DNA of 64,000 bases from Azolla caroliniana (Eukaryota > Polypodiophyta), in the NCBI GenBank assembly GCA_043228905.1, contig JBHGNT010000011.1, forward strand, positions 19,034,001 through 19,098,000. The letters are read 5' to 3'. Below, piece by piece: positions 49,789 to 60,800 of the stretch (position 1 is its first letter; each line of letters opens with the position of its first letter). A model generated the notes under the pieces. The model ran no database searches. It worked only from the letters and a program-made list of their open reading frames with translations, and was not told where the DNA came from. Made by a program: the position numbers and the translations under genes.

Positions 49789-51780
49789 GCTTCTACTTTT
49801 ATCTCATAGAGCGATACAATTTGCACCATCTTATTTCAGATCAAGATTAACCTTATTGGCCTTCTCAAAGTATATTCCCAGACAGCTTTGAGCAAGAGAC
49901 TAGTTTTGAATCATTACTGACCTTCTATTTCAAGGCCTTGTCCGTTCTCTTTTTTTGCTCCTTTTCCTCGGTAAGGACAAGACAAAGTCTCTTGGTTTCG
50001 TTCATGTTACCAAATCTTGAATTTGGATACAGTGGATAGATAAATTACTCTTATTAAGAGTTTTGTGTTGCGTTGTACGTAATGTTTGAAGAGTTTTTAT
50101 GCAATTGAACAATGCTGAGGTGATCATTTCTCCTTACTGAGTAAAGATTTTATCAATAGATATCCAAATATTGATTGGCCTTGCAATTTTGGATTGTCCC
50201 ACCTTTTGAAGTATTTCTCTTAGTTTTGTCTCTATTCATGAATAAGTATCTTCTAGCTTCAATTCTTTGATAAATGGCTTCACGGGACTCTCATTAGTAC
50301 ACCATTGGAACAGTTTAAACTTGTCTCAATTTTCATGCATGCAGCCAATGTTAGATTGGAAATATTTCAATACTTTTATGGCTTTAATGCTCTTTTGTCT
50401 AGCTTGAGTGTCCAAGCAAAACATATGTATATGTAGTGTGCTTCTCAACTATCCTACGAAGTGCATGCATTGCACGTATATGTACCCCCAATAAAGGTAT
50501 GATCTTATGAATGTGTAGTTGGTGTCTTTTGCCAATGGTCAAATTCCTGCTACCTACTTCACATTGGACATGCATGTATTTTTTGAGCTTGATGTGCTTG
50601 CCTTGTTATATATGCATTTAAATTCCTTCAAACTGCTACCATATCCCACTCTATTTTGAGTTCACTGTGTGTGATCAATTTGTTGTTATTAGGTTGTTTT
50701 ATTATTATTTTGGGGATTCCAAATCTTGTAATAACTAAGATGAATATGATGAGTACAAAAAATATAACTTAAAAACTTAATCATGAGATCGTTGTACCTT
50801 GTGGATAAAGACTTGGATTTAGATCATAAAGGCTTTGAGTCGAGTTTAGAAATCTATTGTGATTAGAGATTGGAAGAATGTTGTATTAGTAGAAGCAAGA
50901 TTGCTTGACATTAATCAAGGACATAAGTGACATGATATGAACATCAAATTGATTGCCAATGTGGAACTAAGGAAATTTGTTGATCGAGGAATTATGATAA
51001 ATGCCAAGTAGCAAACTTAGATTAGTACATGGGTTAATTTTTGTTATTAACAATCAAATATATTATAAGAAACTCGGTGAGAGGTTTAATATTTAGTTCT
51101 CATTATACACTTCCGCTTTGTATACCTTACTATTTGCTTAAAAGCACATAAGATAGAGCTTTTATTTGTATCATTCCCTCTAATGTATTTAGATTTTTAA
51201 AGAAAGAAAGAAAGTTATATTTACGTCTTCTAAGACCAAATTTGGTAGTATAATGAAATGTATAAAGAGAGTTTGTCTAAACTCAAACCAAGTACCTCTT
51301 TGTTAAATGTCATTAACCATACCATTAAATATAATCAATGATACTGCAAAAATTAATATGAATTATATTCTATGTTTATTTGATATTAAGATTCTTCTCA
51401 ATATATATAATGCTTTCTCGATCTTCTAGTAAAAATATAGCCAATACTATTATTAGAGCAACGTTTTACTAAGTTTTTTGTCATAGATTGATTGCAACAT
51501 GACCAAAAAAGGAAACTAGTGAAGAACTAATGATATTTCTCTCGTGAATTATACAAAACCAAGTTTAAAATGACTAGGACATTCTAATCCAACATCTTAT
51601 CATCTTGATCATGTCGTAAAGTTCTTTATTTAAAATAAAATTTGGGTGATATTTGTATTGTTATAGGAACTACAAATATTGGTGATGGTTTGAAATCTCA
51701 TTAAAAAACCAATTATTTAAGGCCATTAGCGTGCTTGATATTGATTATAGTATAAATAAATTAATAATAACGTAGAAAGG
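49789..51780. other. Gene-free stretch downstream of bL9c
   Basis: It includes the presumed 3' untranslated region, then AT-rich intergenic sequence. No open frame with recognisable motifs and no obvious repeat unit until about 51.8 kb. Confidence 0.35.
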
Positions 51781-51789
51781 TGCTGATAT

Positions 51790-52800
51790 GAGTGGCACAA
51801 GAAGAGAATTTCACTTAGATAATATTCCTATTGGAAATGTGAACTTAAATTTTATTTCCACTCCCAATAACTCCAATATGTCATTGAGCAAGGTGATGAA
51901 TAAATGCAAGGGAATGTTTGAAAATGGTGATATTCCAAATGCTTAAATAATAGAGTTAATTGAACCAAAAGTTTGGGTGAAAGATTAGTTATGATGATGC
52001 TCTAAGTAGCAAAAGTAGAGAAACTCAATAGACATAATTATCCCTCTTGGAAACGTTAAATTTTATTTACACTAGCAATATTTCTGGGATATTGTCAAGA
52101 AACGTGATGAATTGGTGGAAGACAATGTTTGAAAAGTGTGATAGTCCAAATGTTTAAATATCAAAGTTGTTTAAAGTTGAATCAAATGTTTGGTTAACGA
52201 ATTATTGTGATGTTGCGGTAATTATTTTTGTTAAACATGCACCACAATAATATGTATATATGTGAGAAATGGATCTGACATTGGCAAGGAAAGTTCAACT
52301 CAAAGCACAAATGCAAGGTTTAATAACATAGAAATGTATGACTCTCTTAGATTGCATCACAAAATTAAGAATGATCATGGATGATTTGAGAATATTTTAT
52401 CAACAATTGGTTCTTATGTGTCTGATGGTGATGAATGTGTGGGATTTTGTTTACAAACATTTTCAAGGAATTATGATGTATATTCAAACTTTGATGCATG
52501 TGGATACTATTTCACTGTTTGACCATTTAACTTTGAAGTTATTGCAAGAAGAACAAAATAACATATCTATCTCGCATATTCATGATGATTGGAGTGAAAG
52601 TAATGCAAATTACTCAAAACAAGAAACATGCCAAAGAATCGCAACTTAGATGTGACACTAGATCAAATCAAAGAAGAAGTTTGCATTTCCAATTAGAACT
52701 CATGCCAAAATACCAAGATTGTGATGCTAACTTTGTTAGAGGTCGAGGTGGAAAATATGATCGAGAATGCAAACAATGGAATGAACAGAGAGATTAGACA
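51790..52800 (+). pseudogene. Degenerate Ty1/copia gag relic
   Basis: Pieces of a copia gag polyprotein can be read on the plus strand. A stretch near 52340-52650 gives YIQTLMHVDTISLFDHLTLK then LLQEEQ, the typical UBN2/gag segment before the nucleocapsid. Next comes an Arg/Gly-rich tract FVRGRGGKYDREC. Upstream, two diverged tandem blocks of about 205 bp (about 51800-52005 and 52010-52220) share gaatgtttgaaaa-ggtgatattccaaatg-type sequence. Stops and frameshifts are frequent and the AT-rich composition differs sharply from the young elements to the right. No LTR was found. Confidence 0.5.
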
Positions 52801-53005
52801 TGAATGGCGCAGGAGCAGACCATGCGGGAGCAGACCATGGCACAGGAGCATACCATGGCGTGAGGAGAAACTGACGAGCAGCCCCACAAAAGAGAGAGCG
52901 CAGGAGGGAGTTTCGGCCGCTCATCAACGACTAGTAGTTGTTCTGTGGCCGCCGCTTCGGCACACTTGTTGTCAGGTACCCACCGCAATACCTCCCCCCA
53001 AAAAA
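52799..53005. repeat. Short GC-rich segment between the gag relic and the outer LTR
   Basis: It contains three imperfect ~18-bp units of the form gcaggagcagaccatg at about 52811-52857, then GC-rich sequence ending in a C/A run next to the LTR. The five bases at 53001-53005 (aaaaa) are the expected position of the outer element's target duplication; its partner lies beyond the window. Confidence 0.5.
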
Positions 53006-53731
53006 TGTTGAACACAGTGCTCGGCCACAACCGAGGAATAGGATCAACTCTAGAAAATAGGAAATACAAAAAAATACACGAAGACAACAGAGAGAAAGGT
53101 ACACTGGATGTTTTACGTGGAAAACCCTAAATGGGAAAAACCACGGGAGTCCTCAAACTCCAACTATCACTATAAACAGAGATGTACACTGGTGAAGCTA
53201 CAAGGCAACAACCTTGAGCTCACTGTCTTCGCCACAGGCGGCGGTAATACACAGAGGCAACGACCTCTTCGTCTCTCTCTCTCTCACTCTCTCTCTCGGC
53301 TGCTCTCACTTCGCTCCCTCTAAGTGAAAACAGAAAAATGAGCAACAACAACAAACTGTTTGCCCTAAGTCATATTTATACACATATGACTTTCGGGCTA
53401 TTTACAAATATAGCCTCAAGGGCCCTTGGCAAACATATTTATAAATATGTCCCCGCATCCGGATCTCTCTTCGGGTACATTCGTCATCCGGCTCCGTAGC
53501 CGGGGTCTTCATCATCCGGCTCCGTAGCCGGGGTCTTCGGCATCCGGCTCCGTAGCCGGGGTCTTCATCATCCGGATCCGTAGCCGGGGTCTTCATCATC
53601 CGTATCCGTAGCCGGGTACTCTTCATCCGGCTTCATGCCGGGTACTCTTCATAATCCGGTTCCGTAACCGCAACCGGGCTTGCCGTCATTCATCTCCGGA
53701 CATCCCATCCGGAGGGACCGAAATCCCAACA
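53006..53731 (-). repeat. 3' LTR of the outer copia element
   Basis: 726 bp, TG...CA ended (TGTTGGGATTTC... to ...GTGTTCAACA on the minus strand). It contains a TATA-like catatttataaatatg palindrome near 53429-53444 and a block of 28-bp tandem repeats at 53485-53660. It matches 63361-64000 except for three substitutions. Confidence 0.93.
53485..53660. repeat. 28-bp tandem repeats inside the outer LTR
   Basis: Units start at 53485, 53513, 53541, 53569 and 53597, with partial units at 53624 and 53650. The core is catccggctccgtagccggg with gtcttcat following. The first four units are nearly identical. Each unit holds an inverted ccggctccgtagccgg core. The same array is in the other LTR from 63840. 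Confidence 0.9.
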
Positions 53732-53748
53732 AACTCCCCCTTCACTTC
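53732..53748 (-). other. Polypurine tract of the outer copia element
   Basis: On the minus strand, aagtgaagggggagtt abuts the 3' LTR. It also contains the pol stop codon (TGA at 53744-53742), so the coding region ends about 10 bp before the LTR. Such tracts prime plus-strand DNA synthesis. Confidence 0.85.
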
Positions 53749-56700
53749 GGCATGGGATGTCTCTCCAATCCGATCCTCTTCCGGCATGCTTCCAGCTTGT
53801 CGGGTGTGAGCACCTTGGTCAGCATATCCGACCCGTTCTCGTCCGTGTGGATCTTCGTCAGCACGAACTCCTGGTCTTCTATCCTTTCCCGGATCCAGTG
53901 ATATCTTCGCTGGATGTGCTTCGTCCGGGAGTGATAGGCCGCATTCTTCGCAAGGTGGATGGCACTCTGACTATCGCAGTAGAGCCGGTACTCCTCCTGC
54001 CGGATACCGAGCTCTCTAATGAAGTCCTTCATCCATATTATTTCCTTGCCGGCTTCAACAGCCGCCATGTACTCCGCCTCCGTGGTTGACAATGCAACTG
54101 TCTTCTGCAATCTCGACTGCCACGAAACGGCTCCCCCTGCATATGTCATTACATACCCTGATGTAGACCGGCTGGTATCCGCATCAGCCGACATGTCCGA
54201 ATCGGTAAATCCATCGAGTTCGGGCTTACCGGAGCCGAATCGGAGGCACATGTTCGAAGTGCCCTTTAAGTATCGGAGTATCCACTTGACCGCGTTCCAG
54301 TGCTCCTTGCCGGGATTACTCATATACCGGCTCACCACTCCGACTGCGTATCCAATGTCCGGTCGGGTACACACCATTGCGTACATCAAGCTCCCGACGG
54401 CAGAGGCATATGGTATCTTCATCATATCCTCCTTTTCAACTTTTGTCTTGGGACTTTGCTTGCCGGATAACTTGCAGTTTGCCGGGAGGGTCGACCCGAC
54501 CGGTCTTGCTTCCGACATGTTGAACCGGTGAAGCACCTTTGTCACGTACTTCTCCTGTGACAGCCACAACTGCTTCTTCTTCCGGTCCCGGATGATGTGC
54601 ATCCCTAGTATTTGCCTCGCCGGACCCAGGTCCTTCATTGAGAAAGTTCGGTGAAGCGCTTTCTTCAGCATCCGTATCTTGGCATGGTCCCGTCCGACGA
54701 TCAACATGTCGTCCACGTACAGGAGGAGTATTAGAAAGTCTCCTCCTTCGAACTTCTTCACAAACACGCAGTGATCGGACTGCGTTTTGTGGTACCCTTC
54801 GTCGGTCATGAAAGAGTTGAACTTCCGGTACCATTGTCGGGGAGCCTGCTTCAGTCCGTAAAGGCTCTTCTTCAACCGGCATACCAAGTGCTCCTTCCCT
54901 TTCTTCTCGAATCCTTCCGGTTGCTGCATGTAGATCTCTTCTTCGAGGTCACCGTGAAGGAATGCCGTCTTCACGTCCATCTGTTCTACCTCGAGGTCCA
55001 TGCTTGCCGCTATGCTCAGCACCGTCCGGATGGAGGTCATCTTCACTACCGGGGCAAATATCTCGTCGAAGTCGACGCCCTTCTTCTGCTGGAACCCCTT
55101 CACCACGATCCTGGCTTTGTATCTCGGGGGTTTTCCGGCATCTCCCGGTTTCAGCTTGAACACCCACTTGTTTCGAAGTGCCCGCTTTCCTTTCGGCAAC
55201 TCCACAAGTTCATATGTGTGGTTCTCATGCAGGGAATCCATCTCCTCCTGCATGGCACTTAACCACCTGCGGCTATGTGTGTCAAGCTTTGCTTCTTCAA
55301 AACTCTCCGGCTCCCCCTCGTCGGTTAGCAGCACGTGCTCTGGTTCCGGAAATCTCCGGGGGGCCCTTCTCTCTCTTAGAGGATATCTCCGCTCCGGAGC
55401 TTCGGTAACCGGCTCCTCCGTTTCCTCTTCATCCGAATCCATTTCGGGATCGGGGCCGGTTCCGGTATCAGTTTCATCTTCCTCGGCCGGTTCTGTTTCT
55501 TCACCGTCTTCGGCCGGATCCTCGAGTGCTAACCGGTCCCTTGCCGGTCGGGACTGCTCTTCGTAGAGTTGATCCTCACCGGTCGACTTGGAGCTCTTCA
55601 TCTTCTTCTCCGACTCCCAGTCGGCGAGTGTCTTGTCCTCCATGAAGATGATATCTCGACTCCTGAATATCTTCTTGTCGACCGGGTCCCATATTCGGTA
55701 GCCGAACTCGTCGTCGCCGTAACCGAGGAATATGCATGGCCGGGTCTTTGGATCTAACTTTCCTCTCCGGTCCTTTGCCACATGCACATATGCGAGACAC
55801 CCGAACACCTTCAGATGCCGGTAGGACACTTCCTTACCGGTCCACACTTTCTGCGGCGTGTCTCCGTCCAAAGGTACTGAGGGTGATCTATTTATCACGT
55901 ATGTCGCCGTCGACATTGCCTCAGCCCAAAACCCCTTGGGTAATTTCGCATGCGCCAGCATACTCCGGACCCTCTCCATTATGGTCCGGTTCATCCTCTC
56001 GGCCAGCCCGTTCAGTTCCGGCGTCTTGGGCACAGTAAACTCGAGCCGGATTCCCTTCGAGCGACAGTACTCCTGGAACTGCCCCCGGTTTTCCCCTCCG
56101 TTATCCGCTCGTATCGCTTTCAGCTTCTTGCCGGATTCCCTTTCCACTCTCGCATGGAGTTCTTTGAAGACGGACAATACTTGGTCCTTTGTCTTTAACG
56201 GTGCCGTCCACAGCTTCCGGCTGTGGTCATCAATGAATGTCACGAAGTACTGGGCTCCGCCATGCGACTTCGTTTCTACTTGACACACGTCAGTGTGCAC
56301 CAACTCCAATGGTGCGCTACGTCTCGTCGGTGGCCTTGAGTGGAAGGAGGTTCGGTTCTGCTTACCGGCCAGGCAATCGGTGCACTTCTCCAGGTGCACA
56401 TGCTTCACTGGAATAAGGTTGTCTTCTGCAAGCCTCTTCATCCCCTTCTCACTCATGTGGCACAGTCTCTTGTGCCACAGCTCACCGGCAGTGTCGGCTG
56501 CCACGTTCAGCTCCTCCGGACATAGCCGGGAATTCATCAGGTACAGTGTGTTGACTTTCCGGGCTCGAGCCACTATCAGGCTCCCCTTGCTGAACTTCAT
56601 TACGCCGTTCCGGATGCTACCCGTGTAGCCTTCATCGTCTAGCCTCCCGGCCGAAATCAGGTTCAATCGAACCTCCGGAACGTGTCGGACATCCTTCAGC

Positions 56701-57305
56701 AGCATCTTGCATCCGGTTGATGTCATCAGCCACACGTCTCCTATGCCGGCAATCCGGCATGTACCTTCATTTCCCATCCGGACACAGCCGTGCTCACCGG
56801 CTGTGTAGGATGAGAAGTATTTCTTCTCCGGGGTCAGGTGGAACGACGCTCCGGAATCGACCACCCAGGTCATCTCTTCACCGGCAAGGTTCAGGTCCCT
56901 CTCTTCGGTAATGAGCATTATCTCTTCTTCACTTGCCACGAGTGCCGTCGTTCCTTTCCGGTCCTGCCCTCGCCGATCCGGACCTCTCCGGTCCGCGGCT
57001 CCCCGGTATGCACCGTTTCGCTCCGGTGACTTCTTCGAATCAGTGCCGTCGGTTCCGTTGTCTTTCCGGAAATGCCGACAGTTCTTCTGGAAGTGCCCCG
57101 GCTTCCCACAGTAGAAGCATGTAGGTCTTCCCCTCGACTGCGACCGTGTCCCCGACTTCTCCCGTCTTTGCGGACTTCGGTTCCGTTGTCTTCCCCGTTC
57201 CGATTCGGTAAGCAGCGCCTTCGAGTCGGAGGCCGTTTCTTTATCTCTCCGACGCGCTTCTTCATTTAGAATACTTGTCTTTACCGTTAGTAAAGACAAG
57301 TTCTC
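53742..57305 (-). pseudogene. Outer copia gag-pol, downstream part after the inner insertion
   Basis: The frame is open from the target duplication to the TGA at 53742 (1,187 residues). Domains in order are a nucleocapsid zinc knuckle (CFYCGKPGHFQKNC), protease (VVDSGASFHLT), integrase with HHCC finger (H...H, CTDCLAG) and core (HTDVCQ, RADNGGE, GLAERMNRT), reverse transcriptase with YVDDMLIVG, and RNase H (FTDSDMSAD, STTEAEYMA, YCDSQSA). All catalytic motifs are present. The open frame continues upstream into the inner LTR by chance (57306-57437), which is not part of this protein. The 5' part of gag lies at 62820-63329, so this piece lacks its own start. Confidence 0.88.
57301..57305. other. 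Target-site duplication of the inner copia element, left copy
   Basis: TTCTC here and at 62815-62819, directly outside the inner LTR ends. Five base pairs is the normal Ty1/copia duplication length. The site is within the outer gag coding sequence. Confidence 0.95.
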
Positions 57306-57391
57306 TGTTGGGAAACAAGGTCGTCTATGCGGAAGATCAAGAAGCATTCGATTGCTGTTGAGTACCTGCGTATGACAGTTTGTAGGTCGTT

Positions 57392-57432
<41 letters not shown>

Positions 57433-57618
57433 CACAAAAGACTTTCTTATTCCACAAAGCAATAATACAACACCCAACCTTACAAAAGGGTTACAAGGTC
57501 ACTATATATAGTGACTGACTTAGGGCAACTACCCTTTATGATAATTACACAAATGCACCAAACTTGGGCTATAGAAAGGGATAGTGTGAATACGTCCATT
57601 ATACACTTGTATTCGACA
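57306..57618 (-). repeat. 3' LTR of the inner copia element
   Basis: 313 bp, ending TG...CA on the minus strand. It includes a 36-base (GA)n run at about 57396-57431 and a perfect 18-bp palindrome gtcactatatatagtgac at 57498-57515 that supplies a TATA box. Confidence 0.95.
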
Positions 57619-57633
57619 CTCCCCCGTAATGGG
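57619..57633 (-). other. Polypurine tract of the inner copia element
   Basis: Minus-strand cccattacgggggag lies directly against the 3' LTR start; the purine core is gggggag. It is separated from the pol stop by about 180 bp of untranslated sequence (57634-57811). Confidence 0.8.
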
Positions 57634-57811
57634 CGTATACATGGGTTATCTAAGATTACAGGTATAGACTTAGGTTCTCGGACATATCAGCTTTGTTCGG
57701 GTCGGCAGGGTCCGAAGGTAGAAGACCGAACTGGTCGGGTCGGAACAGTTGAAGCCGATCATTAAGGAACTGATGTCGGTTGTCGGGAACCATCCTGCTC
57801 TGTGTCCGGCT

Positions 57812-60800
57812 CTAACCGGACTGGTTTGTCGTTACGCCCATCTGATGCCGAAGAGACCGAAAACGGTCTGCCGAAAGACACTTGGTCATTCCATCTGCGA
57901 CATTGTCGGTTGTGGATATTTTCTCTAGACCGATTTTCCCTGAAATGACGCAGTCCCGAACGAAGTGATATCGAACGTCGATATGTTTGGAGGCGTTGTG
58001 GTGAACCGGATTTTTCGACAGGGCAACAGCACCTTGACTGTCGCTGTAGACAACTGGAGCTGAGTCATGGTCGACTTGTCGAAACGTGTGCGCCAGCCGA
58101 CCGAGCCACAAAGCTTCTTTTGCTGCGTCGGACGCAGCTACATATTCTGCTTCGGTCGTTGAGGTCGCTGTGCACTCCTGAAGTTTCGACTTCCACGAGA
58201 TTGCTCCATTGCCGAATTTGAAGCAGTATCCGGTTGTTGATTTCCGACTGTCTATACAGCCGGCGAAATCCGAGTCGGTGTAACCGACTACGCCTGAGGT
58301 TCGGTTCGGACCGAAAAGAATGTCGTGGTCTTTTGTGCCAGCCAGATATCTGAACACATGCTTGACTGCGTTCCAATGCGATCGGCCAGGATTGTGCATA
58401 AATCTGCTAACGACTCCTACGGCGTGAGAAATATCAGGCCGTGTCGCGACCATCAGGTACATAAGGGAGCCGACTGCCGGTGCATACGGTACCGACTTCA
58501 TATCTTCCCCCTCCGGACCGGATGTCGGGCAGTCTCGCTGAGAGAGCCGAAGATTCATGGGGAGCGGGGTTGAAGCAGATTTGGCTGATTGCATGTTGAA
58601 GCGTTCCAAGACACGTCCGATATAGTCGGTCTGAGACAAAAAAAGATGTCGTTTATCGCGATGCCGACTAATTTTCATGCCAAGGATGTGTCGTGCCGGA
58701 CCGAGGTCCTTCATGGCAAACTTCAACCGCAGTTGCCGAACGAGATCGGCAAGTTCGCCCGCGTGGCGTCCAGAAATGAGCATGTCGTCCACGTAAATGA
58801 TGAGGAAGATGGGTGAGCCATCTTGAGCTGTGTTGGTAAAGAGACAATGGTCCTCATCGCTTTTTGAGAAGCCGATCGATTGGATGAAGTCGTCGAACTT
58901 CTTGTACCATTGTCGCGGTGCCTGTTTGAGGCCGTATAGACTCTTCCTGAGTCGGCAGACTAGATGTTCTTGGCCAGTCGCCACGAAGCCTTTTGGCTGC
59001 TCCATATAAATTTCCTCGTCAAGATCACCATGGAGGAAGGCTGTTTTGACATCTAGCTGAATCAGCTCCAAGTTGTCGGCTGCCACTACGCCGAGTAGGA
59101 AACGAAGGGTTGTCATTTTCACCACTGGTGAAAAAATCTCGTCGAAGTCGACGCCATATTCTTGTCGGAAGCCCTTCGCAACTAATCTGGCCTTGTACTT
59201 TGGGTTGGTCGAATCAGACGTCTCTTTTAGTCGATAAACCCACTTGCAAGGAAGAGCACGTCGGTTCCTAGGTAATTCAACCAGATCCCAAGTCTTGTTT
59301 GCCCGAATGGAGTGCATTTCCGACTCCATCGCCAGATGCCAGGTGGCTGAATCGACAGATGTCGATGCTTCTTCGTAAGACGTCGGTTCGCCGGCGTCGG
59401 TGAAGAAAATTCCAGGAGAATACCTCTCCGGAGGTTGCGACAGTCTCTCGGATCGGCGAGGTAAGATTGGACTGGTCGCATCGGGTATCAAGGTCGGATG
59501 GTCCGAAAGCGGATTGTTCTGCTGTGCCGAGTCGGGGTTGTCCGAGTCGGTAGTGTAAGGTTCAGCTACCCGTGAAGCTGACCGTGTGTTGAGAGCGGGG
59601 CCTTCTTGAAGGGTCGGCACATCGGAAAATGTTACCCTTCGGACTTCGATCGGTTTTTCGACTGATGGATTCATAGCCGACTCGTTGAACACAACGTCCG
59701 AACTTCCAACGATTTGTCTGCGTTCGGGGTCCCAAAGTCGGTATCCCATTTCGCCGTCGGATCCATATCCAAGGAAAATGCATTTCCTGGACCGAGGTGC
59801 AAGTTTTCGGCGATCATCTTTCGGAATAAGGGCGTACGCCTCGCATCCGAAGATCCTCAGCTTGTCGTAATTCGGCTTACTGCCGATCCATAGTTCCTGA
59901 GGAATTTGAAGTCCTAGAGGTCTACTTGGCGACATATTGATTATGTGTACTGCCGTGAGTAGAGCCTTTGCCCAGAAGCCATCCGACAGTCCGGAGTGTT
60001 GGAGCATGGAAACTGTCCGTTCTTGGATTGTCCGATTCATTCGTTCTGCAATCCCGTTTTGCTCCGGACTGTGTGGTGCCGTAAATTCACGTCGGATGCC
60101 GCGTTGTCGGCAGAATTTGACGAATTCTTCGGATTTAAACTCTCCCCCATTGTCTGTCCGAAAGCATTTCAGCTTTCGGTCGGTTTGATTTTCTACCATA
60201 ACGAGCCAATCGGTGAAGATCGAGAAGACCCGATCTTTGGTGCGAATTGGATAAGCCCACACCTTTCGAGTCGAGTCGTCAATAAAAGTGACGAAGTAAG
60301 AGGCACCGCCGAGAGACTGATGCGGCATTGGGCCACAGACGTCCGAGTGGACCAAATCGAGAGGTCTCGTTTCTCTTGGTGCTGATGTCGGGTGTGATGC
60401 GGCTGCTTGTTTGCCATACTGGCAATGCTCGCAAAATTGATGGTCGGAGAAGGAGAGTTTGGGGATGTATCCGGCTCTAGATAGGTGCGTGATGCCGGCC
60501 TTGCTGAGGTGTCCTAATCTTCGGTGCCATAGTGATGACACAGGAATATCCACCAAAAACAGGTTACCCTCTCTGAGCGTAACATGTAACGGATACAGGG
60601 AGTGTATCTTGGGTCCTCTAGCAAGCAGGAGGTTCCCCCTGTGGAGTGTCCACCCTCCCGAAGAAAAACCGGCACGAATGCCGTCTTCATCTAGTTGTCC
60701 GACTGAGATCAATGGCCTTGAGAGCTCGGGTACATGTCGGACATTGTGGAGTACAAGTGTAGAGCCACCTGCAAGGTTGAGCTCTACTGTGCCGATTCCG

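Noticed and set aside
53402-53626. 74-codon minus frame rich in RMMKTPATDPDDED-type repeats (also at 63757-63981)
   Set aside because: It is a translation of the 28-bp LTR repeats; there is no start context or domain.
53485-53660. Evenly spaced 28-bp repeats resembling a CRISPR array
   Set aside because: Units abut without unique spacers, lie inside a plant LTR, and recur in the other LTR; they are ordinary tandem repeats.
53757-57265. Many plus-strand open frames of 60-190 codons
   Set aside because: They are antisense shadows of the outer copia pol frame, created by its GC-rich codon use; none has family motifs.
57306-57437. Upstream extension of the outer pol frame through Leu-Ser repeats
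   Set aside because: This is translation of the inner LTR and its GA run that happens to stay open across the junction; it is not native protein.
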